Shown here: positions 57,101 through 64,000 of the stretch, piece by piece | Numbering within the stretch: position 1 is the first letter of the stretch | How the letters are laid out: each line of letters starts with the position of its first letter | Origin: Monocercomonoides exilis | Taxonomy: Eukaryota; Preaxostyla; Oxymonadida; Polymastigidae | Direction: 5' to 3' | Assembly (NCBI GenBank): GCA_001643675.2 | Contig: LSRY02000006.1 | Span: forward strand, 1,738,501 to 1,802,500 | DNA length: 64,000 nucleotides | Position numbers and translations under genes: made by a program | The notes under the pieces: generated by a model | Seen by the model: only the letters and a program-made list of their open reading frames with translations | Told to the model about the DNA's origin: nothing | Databases searched by the model: none

Positions 57101-58069
57101 ACAATTATACCGCTTTCAATTGCGATATACGTTGAGATAAGATGCTGTGCTGAACTATAGGATTCACCATAAAAAGCGAATTCGATTGAAGCAGCATTTT
57201 GTGTAGAGATGTTGATGTTGGAGAGAAAGACGCAGGAATTGGGAAGAGCACGAAGATCGGATTGGAAGAGGCTCAGATATCTTCTTCAAGCACAAAGAAG
57301 TATGTGGTTGAGGTGAAGATGCTTATCGGAAGGAGAAAGGAGAGAGGAGGACACAGCAAGAGATACGACGAGGAAGGAGAAGAGGGAAGAGCGAGCGAAG
57401 GAGTATGAATAATGGGAAAAGATGTGATAGCAAATGAGGATGCAGCTTGTGAGATATTACATCAGCGAGTTGGCGAAGGATAAATGAGCAGGAACAAGAC
57501 ATTAAGAGACAGATATGATTCGAATGTTGGAAATACAAAATAAACTTTTGATACGGAGGACATCTGCGGAGGTGGGGCTCAGGGGGCAAGCGGGGAGCCG
57601 CAATGATGCGCAGAGGAGCCGATGTCTTGATTGACAAATATCTGGTAATCCCAATAGAATGTGATGAAGGTGACTTTGTTGAAATCGAGATCGGGGTTGG
57701 GGTCTGTGTGGGAGAAGTCAAACTCGCAGATTGACGTGTTTCAAGCGAAAGAATGCTGAGTGAAGCCGAAGGAAAAGAGGGACTAGTTGATTTGGGCAGG
57801 AATGGAGGAGCATCGGAGAAAGAGTTCCTTTCCCATGAATACATTATTCAAGACGAAGCAGAAGTTGAGGATGCATTCGGACAAGTGCAGCTACGACTTC
57901 TCGCAGTTGAGGAACACCATTGCAACTCCGCCCTCAGAAAACTCTTCGCTCACATAGCTGGTGAACACATATGCCTCAGAAGCGCAGTCAAAGGCACATC
58001 ACCTTTCCAAATTAACACAAGAGCTGCTCAGTTGGATAAGCGCACAATGTTTGTATTATTGGAGGAGTG
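51118..58069 (+). pseudogene. decayed coding region of unknown identity in the 9.1-kb element
   Basis: Plus-strand stretches look like protein but change frame and meet stops every 100-500 bp. Examples: GERIHTKSVQDEGIGKGIGD (51140-51200), IVACFLLALTIERRLRRIND (51710-51770), FDSTFRFSTECFVSGAVVGV (52070-52130), HWLKELVRCELVENNFEQAG (53600-53660), KFPFSGSVLKHLLLTHWF (54010-54065), a stretch with CFCGDYVRLFFFCNESERLF (56740-56800) followed by Cys-rich CPMDTCGSCRANP, and LAVEEHHCNSALRKLFAHI (57900-57955). Poly-Glu and poly-Ser runs occur as in host genes, so a captured or host-adapted gene is possible. Some breaks may be introns (for example GTTTGC...TTCAG at about 51450-51505). I cannot name a family. 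Confidence 0.45.
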
Positions 58070-58994
58070 AAAAACGATTATTGTTCTTTGATCTGGGGCA
58101 GACAAGCCAGCCAGAGAAGCGGAGCCGTCCAGAGCAGATGGGCAGATAGCCACGAGGGAATTGCAAGGGAGCCAAGAGGTAGAGACTGAGAGGAATTAAA
58201 GTTTTGATGAAGTGGATGCAGAAACGGATATGATAATGATGAAGAGGCGAGGGAGTAGTTTTCGAGAGACGTACGCTCTTCTGCTACATCAACCATTGCA
58301 TTCGCTAAGCTTTTTTGTTAAGCCCGTATGGAAAAGGAGCGTCGCGAAAAAAGGAGAGGAGCATCGGGTGTGGATATCTGGATGATGGATAAGAGACGAG
58401 GGAGAAATATGGAGAGTCAACGGAGAAACGAAGGGAGGAAAATAAGATGAAGATGTTCGTGCGATAGAAGCTTTTTTAGTGTTAAAATCCAAAATTGACA
58501 AATTTCTATTCAATTTTTATAATTTTCTTTGTTATTTTTCTATTTCTTTGTTTGATCAATTTATAAGAATTACTAATTTAAAGAATTTTTTGTTTCTAAA
58601 CAAAAACAAACAGCAAACTGTTGTATATCTGATAAATATCTTGTTTAACTAAAATCTTTTTCGATGTTAATTTTTGAAAATTGTTCATTTTCAATAAATG
58701 TTTTAAGATCTTCAATATCAATTTGAAGTTTACTTTGCAATAACATCATAAAACTAATTTTTTATAAGAAATTGATAAATTGCATAATGTTAGAATTATT
58801 ATTTGTTATACAAACCAGTGAACTTTTGTTTTTTTCTGTTAATCATATTTTCGAGATTTTTTGAAAAATTTTTAATGTATTTTCAAAATTTTAAATAAAA
58901 ACAATTGGAAAGAAATTAAAATCAACAAATAATTAATGATGATAATATATTGAACTATATTTTAGCAAATTGAAACAAAAATATGTTCTATTCA

Positions 58995-59064
58995 ACCCCA
59001 CCCTTAATGAAAAAATATTTTGATCAAACTTCGTTAATTTTTATGAAATCAAAAAAAATCACCC
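58995..59064 (-). repeat. right terminal inverted repeat of the 9.1-kb element
   Basis: Reverse-complement partner of 49967-50036. It ends ...AATCACCC at 59064 and is followed by the ATAT duplication. The 58070-58994 stretch inside it shows nothing coding and is AT-rich after about 58500. Confidence 0.8.
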
Positions 59065-59068
59065 ATAT

Positions 59069-60373
59069 CAAAAGAAACAGTCATCGAATAGGGAAATTTG
59101 ATTTCATCTCACATAAGCACAGTTTCGAAAAGAGGGCAAAAGAAAATTCTTTCCATTCACGATCAATTGGTTGTTTCTTAGAATGGTTATCAAGCAAAAC
59201 AACTATTAAAGGCATCGCAGGTTTTCTTGGATTATCGGAAACAATGGCCAGCAACAGCATTCGAGAGATCAGGCCATATTTGCTTAAAGTGTTGGACGAG
59301 ATTTTCAAAAATCCGCCCAGACCTCCAAAGTTCATTTCCGAAGAATTTCCATCTGTTGCCTAACTTGTTGATGCCACCACAATCAGATGCTCAGTTCCAG
59401 TTGGAGACTTTGATGATGCAAGGCAATTGTTTGATGGACACCACTACGCTTACAGCATGAAAATAGAAGTTGCAGTATCAGCCTGGCCTCCATTCAAAGA
59501 GTTGTTTGTTTCGGAATCAGTTCCTGGAGGTGTTCATGACGTTACCCTTTTCAAAAGTGGCAAGCATAGGTATGTTGAATACCTAAAAAAAAAAAAGAAG
59601 AAGAAGAAAAGCTAGGAAATTCAGTGCACAATCAAAATGGAAGTTGGCCAATAATGGCTGATAAGGGGCATCAAGGCCATTTCATTGATATCAACGTAAT
59701 AACTCCCATCAAAAGAATTCATAAAGCAAACAAAACTTTGAATGAAAAAGAATTCAAACGTTCAGAATCTGAATCGGTTTATTCTCTCTCTTCAACACAG
59801 CTTTCTTCTTTCTCTTCTCCTCAACCTCCTTCACTCTCTTCTCAACCTTCATTTATGTCTTTATTTGTTTCTCCATTATTATCTTTTCCTTCTGCTTCTT
59901 CATCTTTATCAATCTCTCCTCCAGCAGACAATTTTTTCATCGTTCCTGCATCAGTTGCAACTTCTTCAACTCAATCAGAAATGTTATTCACAAAACCAGG
60001 GATGAGCGTTATGACTGCTTAAGAAGTGGAAATTTTCAATAAGAAAGTTGCAAAACACAGAATTCCTGTAGAGTGGTTTTTCTGTCGAATGAAAAGATTA
60101 TGGCTCCGAATGTCAGAAAAATACACAGGTCCACGAGAAGATTTTGCAGCTGATGCAAAGATCGCATGCTAGCTCACGAACATTGTGATCGATAACAACT
60201 CTTTAGAAGCAGATGATGTAATTTTTTTTTGAAAAGTTTCAGAATTTTCAAATAGTAAAGAAACGGAAAGAAAATAGATTCAAGAAATAAATGCAAGGGC
60301 AAGAATGGAAAGAAAAATGATAAGGAAAGCCTCCAAATAATATGAGTTTGAATATTTTTCGACATATATCTGA
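59069..60373 (+). pseudogene. DDE transposase (DDE_Tnp_4, Harbinger/IS5-like), 3' part, broken
   Basis: Recognisable order: IGCFLEWLSSKTTIKGIAGF with GLSETMASNSIREI (helix-turn-helix-like), LVDATTIRC (first Asp), YAYSMKIEVAVS, SVPGGVHDVTLF, IMADKGHQGHF (second Asp), NVITPIKR, a Ser/Leu-rich insert (59770-59990), and EIFNKKVAKHRIPVEWFF (Glu) followed by CRMKRLWLR. The three acidic residues and the spacing pattern fit the DDE_Tnp_4 group that cuts and pastes DNA. Breaks: TAA at 59361, a frameshift in the A12 run at 59585-59596, TAA at 60020, TAG at 60170, TGA at 60230 after a T run, TAG at 60275 and TAA at 60338. It cannot make a working enzyme. Its N-terminal part lies beyond the 9.1-kb element at 49202-49966. 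Confidence 0.8.
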
Positions 60374-60612
60374 AGATCAAATGTTAAAAGAGGAATGATT
60401 GTAATTTTTTTATAATAAATATTTTTTGCAAGTAATTTTTAACATTATTTTTTTCATTAACGATGAAAAGTTTTTGAAAGTAAAAAATTGCATGCTTTTG
60501 TGCAAATATTTTCATTCAATATTAAAAATAAATCTATTCTTTTTTAAAATTTTGATGATCGTTTCGATCTCGATATATCTTTGAATATATATAATTTTTT
60601 TATTTGAAACAT

Positions 60613-60869
60613 GGGTAATTATTTTTGAAATCATATTTTTTCATTCGAAAAATTAGGTGCATAAATATTTCTTGAATATCAAATAAAATTTTTTTTAAAA
60701 TGAAAGAGCTTATTGAATGCATTTTAATTATTGATTAGGAAAAACCATTTGTTTTTAAAAACAATTATCAAGCTTTTTCTCTTTTTAATTAATATCTTCT
60801 TTGAAAAAACTAACAATTTTCGAAAAATCAACACCCCGAAAAAAGGAACGATTTCAAAAATAATCACCA
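60613..60869. mobile_element. 257-bp element (GGGT...ACCC family), copy 3
   Basis: Left end GGGTAATTATTTTTGAAATC; right end GATTTCAAAAATAATCACCA (last base changed) preceded by CCCCGAAAAAAGGAAC. Flanks ACAT at 60609-60612 and 60870-60873. Same length and internal layout as copies 1 and 2. Confidence 0.88.
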
Positions 60870-60873
60870 ACAT

Positions 60874-61765
60874 TTTCATTTAAAACCTTGATGAACAAGA
60901 ATCACTTAACGAAAGTGTATGAAGGATATATATATCTGTCAAGTATTTTTTCAATTATAATGATTTGTTTTTCATGTCAGCCCTTTCGATGCATTTTTTT
61001 TCGAAGCATTTTTGAAAGCTTGCTGAACCTCACATCGATTATTTTATTTGATTAAATAAATGATAAAAGGTGCTTGACGGCATTTTGTTCTTTAAAAAAC
61101 ATGTTCATTTCTGAGACGATAATTTGCGTAATGAATAAAGGTGATAATTTGATTTTTTATTCATTTCTGATTTCTGCTTTCTTTTTCTATGGACACTTTT
61201 ATCCTTGCTTATGAAGGAGTTCATTTTTTGTTCATAAACTTTTATTTCAAAATGTTTTTTTATTTGATTCCTTCTGATGAAAAGATATTAATATTTGACA
61301 TTCTTTTCAAACAGAAGTTATTGAATTGTTTTTAAAAAAATTTTTTTGAGATAACAACAAGATTATTGACTGTTATTTCTTGAAAAGCTTATAACAACAT
61401 ATTTGTCAAGAAGTTTGAAAAACAATTTATATGAGAATTATCTGATGAATATGAAAACAACTATTTTTTCCAAAAAATTATGAAAAATTAACTTTTGAAT
61501 TTGCAACAATTAAAACAAAAGTCAAAACAAAGTTTTCAAAAAATTCAATACTTCCGCTAATGATTATTAATTAAAATGATCTTTTCTAATTCAAAATCTC
61601 ATATTGATTTTAAATTTTTGGCCTTTTATTTGAATTAAGTGGTCTTTATTCAAATTAACATACGGTTATTAAAAAAACCTCTTTTAATTCAAATGATCCA
61701 ATTTAATCTGCATTGTATCTATTGAATAATTAATATATGTCATGTTAAATGTGAAAGAATGAATC
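60874..61765. other. AT-rich spacer
   Basis: No gene seen. It contains arm 2 of the long-range inverted repeat (61620-61719). Confidence 0.5.
61620..61719 (-). repeat. arm 2 of a long-range inverted repeat
   Basis: Reverse complement begins GATACAATGCAGATTAAATT, matching 45311-45410 in opposite orientation. Confidence 0.55.
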
Positions 61766-61769
61766 ACAT

Positions 61770-62007
61770 GGGTGATTCTTTTTGAAAAGTCACAAATGTT
61801 TAATTTTCATTAAATCAAAAATTTCATATTTTGCTCAAATTTCTGTTTCAGCTCACAAATCTCCTCAAGAATGTTTGAAATATGATTAACCAGAAATGGA
61901 TATCATTTAAGTTAAGTTTAATATTTGTTAACAAAATATTTATCAAAATATGAAATTTTTGATTTAATGAAAATTAAACATTTGTGACTTTTCAAAAAGA
62001 ATCACCC
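61770..62007. mobile_element. 238-bp palindromic element with about 65-bp inverted ends
   Basis: Left GGGTGATTCTTTTTGAAAAG..., right ...CTTTTCAAAAAGAATCACCC; the arms are close to perfect complements through CACAAATGTTTAATTTTCAT and on to TTTCATATTTTG. Flanks ACAT at 61766-61769 and 62008-62011. The near-identity of the arms suggests a younger insertion than its neighbours. Core related to the 46571 element. Confidence 0.9.
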
Positions 62008-62040
62008 ACATTGACATATTATTTTATTCAACAGTTGCAT

Positions 62041-62291
62041 GATCATTTTTGAAATTATATATTCTAATCAGTGAAGGTGTAATTTTCTCTTTGATAATAA
62101 TATGCAAAACAATTTTCAAAAAAGTATCATTTGCTTTCAAAATCTCATCTTTCGAATGTTTGTTGCTGTGGAAAGACAGAGAACATCATTTCTGATAATA
62201 ATGAAAAAACATTCGATTCATTTGGAAGGATTCACAAAAATTGTTAATTCGAAAATTCTGATAAGTAAAATATTAAATCAAAAATAATCAC
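62041..62291. mobile_element. degenerate GGGT-family element
   Basis: Left GATCATTTTTGAAATTATA and right TTAAATCAAAAATAATCAC resemble the family ends at the expected spacing of about 250 bp. The outermost bases and the 4-bp duplication are no longer clear. Confidence 0.5.
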
Positions 62292-62312
62292 ATGTTTTAA
62301 TGTTTATAATCG

Positions 62313-62832
62313 TGATTATTTTTGAAATCGAAACATTTTTCGGTGTGTTGATTGTAAAGTATATTTATTGTCGTAGAACATATGGGGAAAAATATTTTTC
62401 TTCAGGCATTTTCATTGAAAAATAACGCACTATTGATTGACTTTTTGAGATCAAAAACACAATAAAAATGGGTCCATTTTTTGACATTCGTGAAATGACA
62501 CAATAGCTTATAATTTGATTTCAATGATGCCTGTTTAAGGATTTGAAAATCAAATATTTTTTGAATTCTGAGAAAGCGAAATAAAGTTATGAGTGAAGCA
62601 ATTTTTCAAAGCTTTATGAAAAAAAAGCTCAATAGACTGAATTTATCCCCATATGTTTATCATTGAAATGAGAAATTCATTTCAATTGTCTCAAAAATTA
62701 ATGATTGATTTTTATGAAAGATAGAGCTGTTTTTGATTAGAAGAGACACTTTCAAGTGATTAAAAATATCATTCAAAACGAAATAGTTTGACCGAAATAT
62801 TTGACAGAAAAAATATGGTTTCAAAAATATAC
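62313..62832. mobile_element. degenerate longer family member
   Basis: Left GTGATTATTTTTGAAATCGA followed by TTTTTCGGTGTG, as in copy 1; right end GGTTTCAAAAATATAC near 62815-62832. Borders approximate. Interior words (ATGGGG, TTCAGGCATTTTCATTGA) recur near 63350 in the next element. Confidence 0.4.
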
Positions 62833-62922
62833 AAAAAGTATTTTTAAATTTCAAAATTTGCAAGCACTTAAAATGTTAAAAAGAAATTCAAAAATGCATG
62901 GTCCAAATGAAAATTTTGAGGT

Positions 62923-63602
62923 CTGTAATACTTTTTGAAATCATATTTTAATATTCAAAATTTTCTGCTCAAAAATGTCCCTTGATTATCAACGAAATGA
63001 ACAATGAAAAGTTAAAAGGCTTATTGAAAACATTTTCATCTTTTATTTGATAAAAACATTTGATTTTCAAACAGTTGGGATTGTTTTTTTAATCATATGG
63101 GGGAAAATTCGGACTTTCAAGCTTTTTATGCACAAAGCATAAAAAAATTGTTTTCCTAATAACATTATCAAACTTAATCAGATTTCCATATGAATTTGAT
63201 TTTCATATCCGGTATCATGCATCATTGATGAAATAACAAAATGTTTTGTGACCTCACATGTTTTTCAAAAAATGAACCCATTTTTTAAAATTTTTTTGAT
63301 AACAAAAAAGTTCATTTAAAGTGCATAATTTTTCAATGAAAATGCTTGAAGTCAAATATTTTGTCCCATATTTTCTCAAACATTATTTTCGATTCGAAAA
63401 TTTTCCTCGAATAAAAGTGAATGAGCACTGAAAAGTGAAGAGACATATTCAAGAGATAGTCAAATTTATATCAGCTCATACATTTGTTTAAAAAATTGTT
63501 GAGATGTATTTTTCACATGAATTCAAAATCTCTTCCCGACTGCTAACAACCTTTGAAAAATCGATTCCCCGAAAAAAGTTATGATTTCAATAATAATTAC
63601 CC
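62923..63602. mobile_element. 680-bp family member
   Basis: Left end CTGTAATACTTTTTGAAATC (diverged from GGGTAATTATTTTTGAAATC); right end GATTTCAATAATAATTACCC preceded by CCCCGAAAAAAGTTAT. Flanks AGGT at 62919-62922 and 63603-63606. No coding capacity seen. Confidence 0.75.
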
Positions 63603-63837
63603 AGGTCAACATAAAATATGCGCTTTTCAAGACTTCTTGAATAGGCGAAAAAATCACTATGTTTCAATTAGATCCCATTGATTTGATAAATGAAAAAGTT
63701 TGAATAAGTAAAAAAAATATCACACATATACAAACTTCACTTTTTTTTAAAAAAAATTGTTAAGAATATGATAATATCCATTTATGTTTCAAATTGAATT
63801 TCAAAGTTTTTTATTTATTACACCAAAAATTATTCAA

Positions 63838-64000
63838 CATTGTCAAATTTTTTTTGAAAAGTTCCTTTTGTTTCATTTTCAAAAAATAAAAAATTTCATA
63901 TTTCGATCAAATTTCTATTTCCACTCACCAAATTTTGCAGTTATAAAAAAAATCTTGACAATGTTATTATTTCCATTTTTGTGAAGTTTCATGAGAGATA
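63838..64000 (+). repeat. partial copy of the GTCT-ended element, cut by the window end
   Basis: GTCAAATTTTTTTTGAAAAG, TTCCTTTTGTTTCATTTTCA, then TTTCTATTTCCACTCACCAA and a GACAATGTTATTATTTCC stretch parallel the 46571-46810 element in the same order. The right end lies outside the window. Confidence 0.6.

Larger units (their letters stand above)
49967..59064. mobile_element. 9.1-kb transposable element with about 70-bp inverted ends
   Basis: The left end begins GGGTGATATTTTTTGATATC. The right end, read inward, begins GGGTGATTTTTTTTGATTTC. Both continue with ACGAAGTTTGATC, a T run, CAT and GGGTGGGGT, so similarity runs about 70 bp. The target duplication is ATAT (49963-49966, 59065-59068). 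The ends and 4-bp duplication match the short GGGT...ACCC elements, which could be internal-deletion derivatives. The interior holds about 7 kb of decayed plus-strand coding sequence (51118-58069) between AT-rich subterminal zones. No transposase, polymerase or capsid motif was recognised. It sits inside an older transposase gene. Confidence 0.75.

Noticed and set aside
59624-60022. Separate small gene
   Set aside because: It is the middle of the transposase remnant, open only because of the frameshift in the A run and the TAA at 60020.
1-64000. CRISPR arrays, tRNA or rRNA genes, prokaryotic operons
   Set aside because: No regularly spaced repeats, no tRNA cloverleaf or rRNA sequence noticed, and the genes carry introns.

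Overview
The window is eukaryotic protist DNA. Gene bodies are clearly richer in G+C than the very AT-rich introns and spacers. Introns are short (about 43 to 170 nt), almost all GT...AG, and their phases close exactly in most models. TAA, TAG and TGA all end conserved proteins (the ribosomal protein eL6 ends with TAA), so the standard code applies to the host genes. Proteins carry long Ser/Pro, Asp/Glu or Lys-rich inserts. One surface protein combines a beta-helix ectodomain with a degenerate kinase-like tail. By memory this mix best fits an oxymonad of the Monocercomonoides type; that placement is inference.

Left part (1-45 kb) is a dense gene array. It holds: a giant surface receptor on the minus strand (1149-9040), split by one frameshift at a slippery heptamer; a kelch-BTB protein (+); an aldehyde dehydrogenase-like pseudoenzyme (-); a protein with an apparently bacterial-type conserved domain plus large charged inserts (+); a multi-pass tetraspanin-like membrane protein (-); the Retriever subunit VPS35L in about 15 exons (+); a CSPP1-like coiled-coil protein (-); an unrecognised Ser-rich protein (+); ribosomal protein eL6 (-); and a USP4/15-type deubiquitinase (-). 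Three divergent pairs start within 87-260 bp of each other. The genes serve unrelated housekeeping jobs (endosomal recycling, translation, ubiquitin removal, microtubule or centrosome organisation) and are not an operon.

Right part (45-64 kb) is a graveyard of mobile DNA. Short elements with GGGT...ACCC ends, each flanked by a 4-bp duplication of the form ANNT, sit at 45991-46246, 49499-49754, 60613-60869, 61770-62007 and 62923-63602. A related element with GTCT ends sits at 46571-46810. A 9.1-kb element (49967-59064) has the same end rule, about 70-bp inverted repeats and ATAT duplications. A broken DDE transposase gene (49202-60373) is interrupted by one 256-bp element and by the 9.1-kb element. 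Removing the small element plus one AGAT copy restores the frame exactly. Inside the 9.1-kb element lies about 7 kb of decayed plus-strand coding sequence that I cannot assign. A decayed relative of the surface receptor lies at 46815-48314.

Most notable: the ANNT-duplicating element family with a 9.1-kb member of unknown content, the receptor split at a canonical -1 slippery site, and the aldehyde dehydrogenase that lost its catalytic cysteine.
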